Source: JBCCAG01 sp050330955
Lineage (GTDB): Bacteria > Cyanobacteriota > Cyanobacteriia > CAKZMO01
Assembly: GCA_050330955.1 (NCBI GenBank)
Contig: JBHJHJ010000270.1
Span: forward strand, 1-7,276
DNA length: 7,276 bases
Reading direction: 5' to 3'
Shown here piece after piece: positions 1-5,848 of this stretch (position 1 is its first letter; the number at the start of each line of letters is the position of its first letter). A program made the translations under genes and the position numbers. The notes beneath the pieces were generated by a model. It saw only the letters and a list, made by a program, of their open reading frames with translations. It was not told the origin of the DNA and made no database searches.

Positions 1-1515
1 GAGCGATCGCTGAATCCAGCGGTCAGTGGCGGCGTCTTCGGGGCTGAGAGTCAAAATTTCAGGAATCGCCGCCTCCATCACAGCGGCAAGCTGGGCCTCC
101 CGCCGCTGCTGCACCTGGGCAGCGATGCGCCCCTCATAGCCCTGGGCAGAAGGCTGATAGAAGACCTGGCCCTCGAGATTATTAGGCAAATACTGCTGAG
201 CCACCCAGTGGTCGCGGTAGGCATGGGGGTAGAGGTAATTCTGCCCGTGGCCCATCGCCCCGTCGCGGTTTGCGTCTTGCAGGTGTGGCGGGACGCCATC
301 TTCCTGCTCGCGCTCTACAGCCGCCAGAGCGTCAAAAAAGCCCATGGTGGTATTAGATTTTGGGGCGGTGGCGAGGTACAGCGCTGCCTGGGCCAGCGGG
401 TAGCGCCCCTCCGGCATACCCACCCGGTCGAAGGACTGAGCGCAGGCGTTGACCACGGCGACGGCGCTAGGGTCGGCCAAACCTACATCCTCACTGGCCA
501 AAATCACCAGCCGGCGAAACAAAAAGCGCGGGTCTTCCCCGGCGTAGACCATGCGGGCCAACCAGTAGAGTGCCGCGGCGGGGTCCGAGCCGCGAACGCT
601 TTTAATGAAGGCGCTAATGGTGTCAAAGTGGGCGTCTCCTTCTTTGTCATAAAGCACAGCCCGCTGCTGAATAGAATCTTCAGCGACGGCAAGGGTGATG
701 TGAATTACTCCCTCTGCGGGGCTAAGGGGAGTAAGCGCCTTAGCACTGGGTAAGGGAGGCTTCCCTTTGGGAGGGACTGAAGGGTGAGGGATCTCTCTCT
801 CAGGGGGGACGATCTCCCCCTCGGGGGGGACAAAAGGGGGGGTAGTCTCCACTGCCAGCTCCAGGGCGTTGAGCAGGGCGCGGGCGTCGCCATTAGCCAC
901 GTTGACGAGGTGGTCTAACGCATCGGAGTCAATCTGAACCCTGCGATCGCCATACCCCCGTTCCGCATTGGCTAGCACCTGCTGCACCACCCGCCGCAGA
1001 TCGTCCGCCTCCAGTGGCAGCAGCCGAAACAGCCGCGAGCGGCTCACTAAGGCCTTGTTGACCTCGAAGTAGGGATTCTCTGTTGTGGCGCCGATCAAAA
1101 TGATGGTGCCATTCTCCACCCAAGGCAGCAGGGCGTCCTGCTGCGCTTTATTAAAGCGGTGCACCTCATCCACAAACAGAATGGTGCGCCGCCCCTGCTG
1201 TCCTCGCTGGGCCTGCGCCGCCGCGATCGCCTCCCTGAGATCCTTTACCCCGGCGAGCACCGCGTTGATCGCGATGAACTGGGACCGGGTGGTGTTGGCG
1301 ATGATGCGGGCTAAAGTGGTCTTACCAGTGCCCGGCGGGCCGTAGAACAGCAGCGACGAGAGCTGGTCGGCCTGGATGGCTCGCCGCAATAGACGACCAG
1401 GACCGATGATGTGCCCCTGGCCGATGAACTCATCTAGCGTTCGAGGGCGCATGCGGGCCGCCAATGGCGCTTCCTGCGCTTCGAGCTGCTGGCCATGATA
1501 ATCGAACAGGTCCAT
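1..1515 (-). CDS. rarA: Replication-associated recombination protein A (RarA/MgsA), AAA+ ATPase, cyanobacterial long form; 3' end beyond window
   Basis: RarA is a clamp-loader-like AAA+ ATPase that acts at stalled replication forks. The frame is open for 505 codons from the ATG at 1515 to base 1 with no stop, so the C terminus lies outside the window. Visible motifs: a conserved N-terminal PLAARMRP-type segment (residues 18-25), Walker A GPPGTGKT (59-66), Walker B ILFVDEVH (112-119), sensor 1 GATTENP (142-148), arginine-finger region SRSRLF (158-163), sensor 2 GDARALLNALE (209-219), and the C-terminal oligomerisation region with SVRGSDPAAALYW (306-318) and ASEDVGLADP (340-349). Family similarity ends near residue 470. 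The E. coli protein is 447 aa, so the continuing frame fits the cyanobacterial form, in which RarA is fused to an extra C-terminal domain (known for the family, not visible here). Residues about 225-268 are a proline-rich insertion absent from E. coli RarA. An in-frame stop lies upstream (TAG near 1540) with no other ATG between, so the start is firm, although no good Shine-Dalgarno is seen. The SH3-like gene ends 52 nt upstream on the same strand. Confidence 0.96.
   Translation of the reverse strand, partial: MDLFDYHGQQLEAQEAPLAARMRPRTLDEFIGQGHIIGPGRLLRRAIQADQLSSLLFYGPPGTGKTTLARIIANTTRSQFIAINAVLAGVKDLREAIAAAQAQRGQQGRRTILFVDEVHRFNKAQQDALLPWVENGTIILIGATTENPYFEVNKALVSRSRLFRLLPLEADDLRRVVQQVLANAERGYGDRRVQIDSDALDHLVNVANGDARALLNALELAVETTPPFVPPEGEIVPPEREIPHPSVPPKGKPPLPSAKALTPLSPAEGVIHITLAVAEDSIQQRAVLYDKEGDAHFDTISAFIKSVRGSDPAAALYWLARMVYAGEDPRFLFRRLVILASEDVGLADPSAVAVVNACAQSFDRVGMPEGRYPLAQAALYLATAPKSNTTMGFFDALAAVEREQEDGVPPHLQDANRDGAMGHGQNYLYPHAYRDHWVAQQYLPNNLEGQVFYQPSAQGYEGRIAAQVQQRREAQLAAVMEAAIPEILTLSPEDAATDRWIQRSL
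760..831 (-). repeat. Tandem 21-bp direct repeat plus a degenerate third copy, inside rarA
   Basis: On the minus strand, bases 831-811 and 810-790 are two adjacent 21-bp units that differ at only 3 positions. They encode VPPEGEI and VPPEREI. A weaker third copy at 777-760 encodes VPPKGK. Each unit begins GTCCC(C/T)CC and contains a C-run/G-run inverted pair, for example CCCCC-GA-GGGGG in unit 1 and TCCC-AAA-GGGA in unit 3, so each could fold as a small hairpin. The repeats lie in a stretch (about 709-843) that is translated in frame as a proline-rich insertion in RarA. It resembles a repeat of intergenic type that landed in frame, but whether it is dispersed in this genome cannot be seen from one window. 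Confidence 0.75.
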
Positions 1516-1567
1516 CGGATGCTTTAGTTTGTCAGGACTGCTCTAGCGCCGTTTCCCTTAGCGCGAC

Positions 1568-2377
1568 CTATGGCGTGCGATAGCCGTTGGGTAGCCTTGA
1601 GGGCAGGGACCGTCCCTCAACAATATTGCTGTTGGGAAATAGGGCCTGGCAGGGACGGCGGGCAATGTTTAGACTAGGGTAGACCTGGCCTTCACGGGTG
1701 ACTAAGAGGCCCTCGCTGTTTCGAAGTAGGCGAGGGGTGTTGGGGCCTGTTTCAGATATCCAGGCTTCGCCAGTGGTGGAGCGGTTGGCCAGCGACGGTG
1801 GGTAGGCCAGGACTTTGCGCCAGTAGCGCCCCTGCTCGGGAACGTAGAGCGCTGGTTCGGCGCTTAGAACCAAGGGAACTCCTGCGGCGATCGCATTGTA
1901 AGACGCGCTTGCCCCCGCCTGCGTCCTGACGCTGAGCTGTGGGGCGCTGCGGTCGGCTAGGGCAATGGCACAGCTGCCAACGGTCCCAGGACTGCGGTCA
2001 AGACTTGTCCCGTTCCCAGTCGCGGGAGGCTCCGCCCTAGGCGATGGTCTAACGCCACCGCGACAGCTTTCCAAATACTGATTGAGCGTGAAGCCGGCAA
2101 CAGACGGTGTCGTCACGCGCACCCAATCACCAATGGCAAAGTTGGGGTCGAGGGTAAGCCGTCGCCCTGGCTGTACAATCTGGGCTACGACGGGTGAGTC
2201 GCGCCTCGGCTGGTCGTAAATAATGGTGTTGCCTGTCGTTTGACCACAGGTGTCGCCTGCCGCTTGGGCCAGGAGCGCTGAATTTGTCAGGATTTCGGCG
2301 GCCTGGCTGGGAAAAGGGAAGCCCAGCAGGCCGCCGATTAGGCTAGCCACCAGCGTGGCAGTGTGTCGTCTGAGCAT
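1568..2377 (-). CDS. Secreted SH3-like (SH3b) domain protein
   Basis: This is a 269-residue exported protein of unknown specific function. The N terminus has a short basic stretch (RRH, 3-5), a hydrophobic core (about 8-22) and a PSQAAE signal-peptidase I site (cleavage after A26 or A27). The first mature domain (about 43-105) reads like a bacterial SH3 domain: an N-terminal strand with YDQPRRDSPVVAQI, a G-R-R-L-x-L segment, the WVRV strand (85-88) and a closing GFTLNQYLESC. A Pro-rich linker (107-132) leads to a second beta-rich region (about 136-245), with YWRKVL (185-190) and AWIS (205-208), which may be a divergent second SH3-like repeat. Four cysteines (44, 105, 136, 243) bracket the two regions as likely C44-C105 and C136-C243 disulfides, which is inference. 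The ATG at 2377 is the only ATG or GTG start near the signal peptide. Its upstream is pyrimidine-rich without a Shine-Dalgarno. Such proteins often bind cell wall or other periplasmic ligands, but no catalytic domain is attached here. Confidence 0.85.
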   Translation of the reverse strand: MLRRHTATLVASLIGGLLGFPFPSQAAEILTNSALLAQAAGDTCGQTTGNTIIYDQPRRDSPVVAQIVQPGRRLTLDPNFAIGDWVRVTTPSVAGFTLNQYLESCRGGVRPSPRAEPPATGNGTSLDRSPGTVGSCAIALADRSAPQLSVRTQAGASASYNAIAAGVPLVLSAEPALYVPEQGRYWRKVLAYPPSLANRSTTGEAWISETGPNTPRLLRNSEGLLVTREGQVYPSLNIARRPCQALFPNSNIVEGRSLPSRLPNGYRTP

Positions 2378-2539
2378 GGAAAAAGTAGAGGAATGCGGTA
2401 GAAAAGCCAGTGCACATTTATGATTGCGACTTTACTGTACCAAGGTCGTTGATAAACCAAAACCAGGCGTTGCTGATTTGAGGCTGACCTAGAACTTATT
2501 CAATGCTGCGAATTCATGTCTCGATTCACCAACGCTTCC
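2378..2539. other. Intergenic gap between lipoprotein and SH3 genes
   Basis: This 162-base gap has both flanking genes on the minus strand. I see no convincing intrinsic terminator after the lipoprotein stop, and only weak promoter-like matches for the SH3 gene: TTGGTA read leftward around 2440, with an AT-rich CATAAAT about 15-17 bases downstream. No small gene is supported. Confidence 0.4.
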
Positions 2540-3412
2540 CTACTTGGTCTGTTCCGCTAGCATTTTTTGAGACCCGACGACGATCTTACGGGCCAAGGCT
2601 GCGTAATCTTCTGGAGATTGCCGAAGCTGATTGACGGCTCTTCCAACGCGGGTTGCGCTGTCTACCTTGCCGCCCGATTCGGAGGCTTGTTCTGGTTTTT
2701 CCCCTGCGGCCTGACCTGCTGAGGCGCTTTCCGTCGACCCTAGGGAAGCGGCATTCAGATTGTCCCAAACCTGAATCACCTGGTCAGCAGCTTGCGTTAG
2801 GGCCTCGGTCTGTTCCGGGCCTGAGCTACCCTCTGGGCTCTGGGCCACCAATTCTAGCTCACGGCCATAGTATGCAAGCTCAGCTATTTGCAGAGATGTT
2901 TCCTCTATTCCAAGGGTGTCGGCAGCGTCTAGCCCGGTTTTGACGATCTCATTTGCGGTGACCATTGCGGAAATTTGTTGCTCGTCGGTGAGAGCGTCCT
3001 CTAGGGTATCGAGCTGTACAAGCAGCGTCTCGATATCAATGTCCTCAATGACGCCATCTAGGACAAACGCATCCAGGCGATCGCTTTGCTCCTGCAAGCG
3101 GTTGAACTGCACGGCTGATTTTTGCCAGTTGTTTCGGTAGGCGCTGTTGTAAAGCTTGCCGCTGGTGTCAATGAGCCGACTCAGCGTTGTATCGGCCCGC
3201 TTGGCCTGCCTGCCTTGAGTATTGGCAGTGACTTCGGCGTCGGTCCCCACTTCCCCAGTCGCCTCCTCCGATGGCGCTGAAGACTCAGCGTTAGGGTCTG
3301 CGCTAGAGCAAGCGCCTACGCCCAATAGGGTGCAAAGGAGTAGCGCCATCGCTGTCTCCCGGTAGGGGAGCGTCAGGCGTTGGCGGACGAATGATTGGCG
3401 TGAATCAGACAT
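2540..3412 (-). CDS. Putative lipoprotein, predominantly helical, unknown function
   Basis: The 290-residue protein starts at the ATG at 3412. A longer frame opens 27 codons upstream, but the 3412 ATG sits 8 nt behind a strong AGGAG and directly precedes the export signal, so it is preferred. The signal has a basic n-region (R5, R10, R12, R18), a hydrophobic segment (21-32) and a lipobox-like VGAC with the lipidated cysteine at C35. Next comes an acidic Ser/Ala/Glu linker (36-70) typical of a tether. The body (about 73-220) reads as amphipathic helices, including LSRLIDTSGKLYNSAYRNNW (77-96), and aromatic residues are sparse (W96, W216). A second low-complexity linker (222-252) precedes a final helical segment (254-288). 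No enzyme motif is visible and I do not recognise the family. It is probably anchored in a membrane facing the periplasm, perhaps as a scaffold or binding protein. It is divergently transcribed from the HpnB-like gene. Confidence 0.82.
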   Translation of the reverse strand: MSDSRQSFVRQRLTLPYRETAMALLLCTLLGVGACSSADPNAESSAPSEEATGEVGTDAEVTANTQGRQAKRADTTLSRLIDTSGKLYNSAYRNNWQKSAVQFNRLQEQSDRLDAFVLDGVIEDIDIETLLVQLDTLEDALTDEQQISAMVTANEIVKTGLDAADTLGIEETSLQIAELAYYGRELELVAQSPEGSSGPEQTEALTQAADQVIQVWDNLNAASLGSTESASAGQAAGEKPEQASESGGKVDSATRVGRAVNQLRQSPEDYAALARKIVVGSQKMLAEQTK

Positions 3413-3419
3413 GGAGTAC

Positions 3420-3426
3420 TCTCCTA
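3420..3426 (-). promoter_or_regulatory. Strong ribosome binding site that decides the lipoprotein start
   Basis: Read on the minus strand this is TAGGAGA, with AGGAG ending 8 nt before the ATG at 3412. It argues against the longer frame starting at 3493, whose extra 27 residues would hide the export signal. Confidence 0.8.
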
Positions 3427-3431
3427 ATGGG

Positions 3432-3460
3432 TTGAGGTAATTTCTGTATGTGGATATGGT
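3432..3460 (+). promoter_or_regulatory. Weak candidate promoter for the HpnB-like gene
   Basis: TTGAGG (3432-3437) and TATGGT (3455-3460) are separated by 17 nt and each matches four of six consensus bases. Transcription would start near 3467, giving a leader of about 100 nt that contains both dyads described below. The match is modest and could be chance. Confidence 0.25.
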
Positions 3461-3490
3461 TTTATGGAGATGAGCTCGCGCCAGGTGTAG

Positions 3491-3506
3491 CACTAGTTTT
3501 CTAGTG
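3491..3506. promoter_or_regulatory. Perfect 6-bp dyad CACTAG-TTTT-CTAGTG in the divergent region
   Basis: This is a perfect inverted repeat with a TTTT centre, midway between the divergent lipoprotein and HpnB-like genes. It could be a 16-bp operator serving either gene, or a short RNA hairpin in a leader. There is no T-tract after the stem, so it is not a terminator. Confidence 0.45.
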
Positions 3507-3515
3507 TAAGGAAAG

Positions 3516-3546
3516 CTGTCCTACTTTATCCCGTTTTAAGGGACAG
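3516..3546. repeat. Spaced inverted repeat CTGTCC ... GGACAG
   Basis: Two 6-bp arms (3516-3521 and 3541-3546) flank a 19-nt AT-rich centre, 24 nt before the HpnB-like start codon. The spacing, about two helical turns between arms, would suit a dimeric regulator or a loose hairpin in the leader. Short arms make chance possible. Confidence 0.35.
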
Positions 3547-3569
3547 ATTTCAAGCTGACTGATGACGAT

Positions 3570-4886
3570 ATGCCGGGACGAGCGCTTACGGTACCTAAAT
3601 GGGGAGACGACGTGGTTGCCATCGCTGTTGCCGGTTTAGCCCTCGGTATTTGGGGATATCTTTTAGTAGGTCGGGGTCAGTTTTGGCGGACGATTCCCCG
3701 GTTAGAGTCGGTGCTGCTGGAGTCTAATTCCATAGAAACCGAATCACAGTCAGAGTCAGAAGAGTTGCAGGGCTCCTCTCGATCCCTACCCTCAGTCCAA
3801 GTTATTATTCCAGCTCGCAATGAGGCAGAAGTCCTGCCCCATTCTTTGCCGTCACTGCTCAACCAGGATTATGGGGGGAATGTGTCGATTTTGCTCGTTG
3901 ACGACCACAGCACAGACGACACAGCCGTGACTGCCCAAGCCATCGCCCGCCGCACAACCACGCCGCTAGAGGTGCTCTCTGCCAAATCGCTGCCTCCTGG
4001 CTGGACGGGGAAGCTGTGGGCGCTGCAGCAGGGCACAGCGCATGCCCTTGCCGCGCACATCGCTGACAGACCCGATTATCTCTTACTCACAGATGCAGAC
4101 ATTCGTCATTCGCCCCAGAGTCTGCGACAGCTGGTGACCCTAGCGGAGCGGCGCCACCTACAGATGGCTTCGGTGATGGTGCGACTTCGCTGCGACAGCA
4201 AATGGGAGCAGCTGCTGATCCCCGCTTTCGTGTTTTTCTTTCAAAAGCTTTATCCCTTTAGCTGGTCTAATGATCCCTACCGTAAAACCGCGGCAGCGGC
4301 GGGGGGCTGCGTGCTGCTCCGCCCGGAGGCGCTGCAGCGTATCGGCGGCATCGCTGCGATTCGGCGATCGCTGATTGACGACTGCGCGCTGGCGGCGGCG
4401 GTGAAGCACACTCAGGTGAATATGCCCCCTTTCTATCCCATTTGGCTGGGGCTCAGCGATCGCATCTGCAGTCTCCGGCCCTACCCTACGCTGAAAAGCA
4501 TCTGGGACATGGTGGCGCGGACCGCCTACACCCAACTGCGCTACTCCCCGCTGCTCTTACTGGGATCGGTGCTCGGCATGGCCTTGGTCTACCTCGTCCC
4601 TCCCATCAGCTTGCTTGTGGGTCTCTTGAGCGGTCAGGGCTGGCTGGCGCTGCTAGGGCTGCTGGGGTGGTTGGCCATGAGCGTGGCCTACTGGCCCATG
4701 GTGAGGTTCTATCGCTGTGCGTCGGGTTTTGCCTTTGCCCTGCCCGCCATCGCCCTGCTCTACACCTTAATGACACTAGATTCGGCTTGGCGGCATATCC
4801 AGGGACGGGGCGGCGCGTGGAAGGGGCGAACCTATCCCTCCGATGCCTCCGACAGTCGTGATTCAAAAGCTATGGCAAAACCTTAA
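3570..4886 (+). CDS. hpnB: HpnB-type family 2 glycosyltransferase, membrane-anchored
   Basis: The 438-residue protein matches the hopene-associated glycosyltransferase HpnB family from memory of its conserved blocks: IIPARNEA (79-86), LLVDDHSTDDT (108-118), LPPGWTGKLWALQQG (141-155), LLLTDADI (171-178, metal-binding DAD), VRLRCDSKWEQLLIPAF (204-220), AAAAGGCVLLRPEAL (241-255), LIDDCALA (268-275) and VARTAYTQLRYSP (315-327). An N-terminal membrane segment (about 14-34) anchors the catalytic domain on the cytoplasmic side, and further hydrophobic segments follow at about 328-350, 356-376 and 385-402. HpnB genes are known from hopanoid clusters of Zymomonas and other bacteria, but the transferred sugar and acceptor are not established, and no squalene-hopene cyclase or hpnH lies here. 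Two oddities: an acidic Ser/Glu stretch (51-72) ahead of the catalytic fold, and about ten extra residues (281-290, TQVNMPPFYP) before the IWLGL motif. The ATG at 3570 has no clear Shine-Dalgarno. The 3' end overlaps the convergent DUF2993 gene by 17 bp. Confidence 0.9.
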   Translation: MPGRALTVPKWGDDVVAIAVAGLALGIWGYLLVGRGQFWRTIPRLESVLLESNSIETESQSESEELQGSSRSLPSVQVIIPARNEAEVLPHSLPSLLNQDYGGNVSILLVDDHSTDDTAVTAQAIARRTTTPLEVLSAKSLPPGWTGKLWALQQGTAHALAAHIADRPDYLLLTDADIRHSPQSLRQLVTLAERRHLQMASVMVRLRCDSKWEQLLIPAFVFFFQKLYPFSWSNDPYRKTAAAAGGCVLLRPEALQRIGGIAAIRRSLIDDCALAAAVKHTQVNMPPFYPIWLGLSDRICSLRPYPTLKSIWDMVARTAYTQLRYSPLLLLGSVLGMALVYLVPPISLLVGLLSGQGWLALLGLLGWLAMSVAYWPMVRFYRCASGFAFALPAIALLYTLMTLDSAWRHIQGRGGAWKGRTYPSDASDSRDSKAMAKP

Positions 4887-5580
4887 GCTCACCGGCAAGA
4901 ACGATTTTGTCTGGGGTGAGGATGAGGGTTTGGATCTCGACTTCTCCTAGGGAGAGGGCCTGGTCCGGCAGCGATCGCGGCAGGGGTGGGTTTGTCAGGG
5001 TTGGGTGAGCGAGCAGATGAACGCGCTTGAAGTAGAGGGTAGCCCCCTGAAATGAGACTTGGGTTGAAAGCTCAACTGGGGCTGCAGAGCCCTCGCGCCC
5101 TAGTTTTCCTGCTGCTGCGCGGTCTATGGCGCTCTTAGGCTTTCCCCGAAAAATCAGCTGCCCTGGTGCCAGTGTGACATGGGTAACAGCTATCGGAACC
5201 TGCGGCAAGAGCTGCTGGGTCAGCGTCATTAGCCCAGTTGACAATAGCTCAGACCTCAGGGATCGGTTTAAATCTTCAGCGCTCACTTGGGCCTGGAGCT
5301 GAACCGCAATGGGGTCCGCTAGCTGAAAGGGTTTACCCCGCAAAATTTGCCGTAGATTGACGCGAATCCCGTTTGCCTGCAGATGAATCTGCGTCAGACG
5401 CAGCCCTGCATAGACCGCTCCCTCGGCCTTGAGCAAGGTCCGGGGAATGTATCCGTTGAGCAGCTGGCGATCGCTGGCCTGGATGTCCACGTCGAGGGTG
5501 TCTACTTCTTCAACAAGCGATCGCAGCCAGAGCTGCAGAGCTGAGGTCAGAATAGACCGGATGATGCGGGGCTGTCCCAT
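4870..5580 (-). CDS. DUF2993 / LmeA-family phospholipid-binding protein
   Basis: The protein has 236 residues from the ATG at 5580. An in-frame TTG at 5595 would add five residues, but it lies at the predicted transcription start, so the ATG is preferred. The pattern is that of cyanobacterial DUF2993 proteins: RIIRSILTSALQLWLRSLV (5-23), a DIQASDRQLLNGYIP segment (32-46) whose SDRQLLNGYIP is the most recognisable block, VYAGLRLTQIHLQANGIRVN (56-75), RGKPFQL (81-87), and a C-terminal beta-rich half ending LTPDKIVLAGELKVLP (221-236). Alternating hydrophobic strands suggest an elongated lipid-cradling fold. Mycobacterial LmeA binds phospholipid and affects lipomannan elongation; the function of cyanobacterial members is not established. 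No signal peptide is seen, so a cytosolic or peripheral membrane location is inferred. It converges on the HpnB-like gene (17-bp overlap) and diverges from the Rho_N/DUF4912 gene. Confidence 0.88.
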   Translation of the reverse strand: MGQPRIIRSILTSALQLWLRSLVEEVDTLDVDIQASDRQLLNGYIPRTLLKAEGAVYAGLRLTQIHLQANGIRVNLRQILRGKPFQLADPIAVQLQAQVSAEDLNRSLRSELLSTGLMTLTQQLLPQVPIAVTHVTLAPGQLIFRGKPKSAIDRAAAGKLGREGSAAPVELSTQVSFQGATLYFKRVHLLAHPTLTNPPLPRSLPDQALSLGEVEIQTLILTPDKIVLAGELKVLP

Positions 5581-5598
5581 GGGATCGAGGCTCAAACG

Positions 5599-5604
5599 AT
5601 TATA
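5599..5604 (-). promoter_or_regulatory. Candidate -10 box for the DUF2993 gene
   Basis: Read leftward, 5604-5599 is a perfect TATAAT. Transcription would start near 5592, giving a leader of only about 12 nt before the ATG at 5580 and excluding the TTG at 5595 as a start. No good -35 box is found 16-18 nt upstream, so the site is tentative. Confidence 0.4.
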
Positions 5605-5719
5605 TTTGTCCTGTCAGTATCGCCTGCAGCAGAGCTTTAGAGGCCACTATTTCCTCTTGGCGGGCCAGTGTCAGCAAACCTTGATATTTTTTGATCCCCA
5701 AACTGATCCCGTAGCGCTC

Positions 5720-5735
5720 AAATATCATGAGATTT
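5720..5735. promoter_or_regulatory. Operator-like imperfect palindrome abutting the -35 box
   Basis: The arms AAAT (5720-5723) and ATTT (5732-5735) flank the palindromic core TCATGA (5725-5730), with one mismatched base pair on each side of the core. The last base overlaps the first base of the TTGACA -35 box, which is where a repressor or a class II activator would contact RNA polymerase. No specific regulator is recognised. Confidence 0.4.
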
Positions 5736-5765
5736 TGACAAAATGATCCCCAGTTGGCCTATAAA
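5735..5765 (+). promoter_or_regulatory. Predicted promoter for the Rho_N/DUF4912 gene
   Basis: A perfect TTGACA -35 (5735-5740) is followed after 19 nt by TATAAA (5760-5765), five of six bases. The spacer is about 2 nt longer than optimal, which suits a regulated promoter. Transcription would begin near 5772 and give a leader of about 210 nt. An alternative -10 (TATAAG, 5827-5832) lies downstream but lacks a good -35. Confidence 0.55.
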
Positions 5766-5780
5766 CTCGTGGGATCTCGC

Positions 5781-5808
5781 TAAATCAAAGGGATCACCCC
5801 TTGATTTA
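5781..5808 (+). promoter_or_regulatory. Strong hairpin at the start of the predicted 5' leader
   Basis: TAAATCAA (5781-5788) pairs with TTGATTTA (5801-5808). After one A-C mismatch the stem continues GGG/CCC around an ATCA tetraloop, for a total of 11 base pairs in a 12-position stem. It sits about 9 nt after the predicted transcription start. The stem is followed by TTTCG rather than a long T-tract, so a role in mRNA stability or as a protein-binding dyad (it contains one GGGATC copy) is more likely than termination. Confidence 0.55.
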
Positions 5809-5848
5809 TTTCGTAACCTTTTGCAATATAAGAGCAGATTGCGATCCC

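Noticed and set aside
208..753. 181-codon open frame on the plus strand
   Set aside because: It lies antisense to conserved rarA coding sequence, has no recognisable domain and is a by-product of GC-rich codon use.
705..893. G/C-run region in rarA as a frameshift or pseudogene signal
   Set aside because: The reading frame is intact through it and conserved RarA sequence resumes in the same frame on the far side, so it is an in-frame insertion.
3413..3493. 27-residue N-terminal extension of the lipoprotein
   Set aside because: The internal ATG at 3412 has a strong AGGAG at good spacing and gives a proper lipoprotein signal; the extension would bury it.
4442..4861. 139-codon open frame inside the glycosyltransferase gene
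   Set aside because: It is a shifted frame of strongly conserved HpnB sequence; its composition is Ala/Gly/Arg/His-rich without domain features.
5581..5595. TTG start at 5595 for the DUF2993 protein
   Set aside because: It lies next to the candidate TATAAT, roughly at the transcription start, and the ATG at 5580 gives the usual family N terminus. It is not fully excluded.
5429..5746. 105-codon plus-strand frame overlapping the 5' end of the DUF2993 gene
   Set aside because: It is antisense to conserved DUF2993 residues and then runs into promoter DNA; no RBS or family resemblance.
5781..5808. Hairpin as an intrinsic terminator
   Set aside because: No gene ends just upstream on either strand, and no proper T-tract follows the stem.
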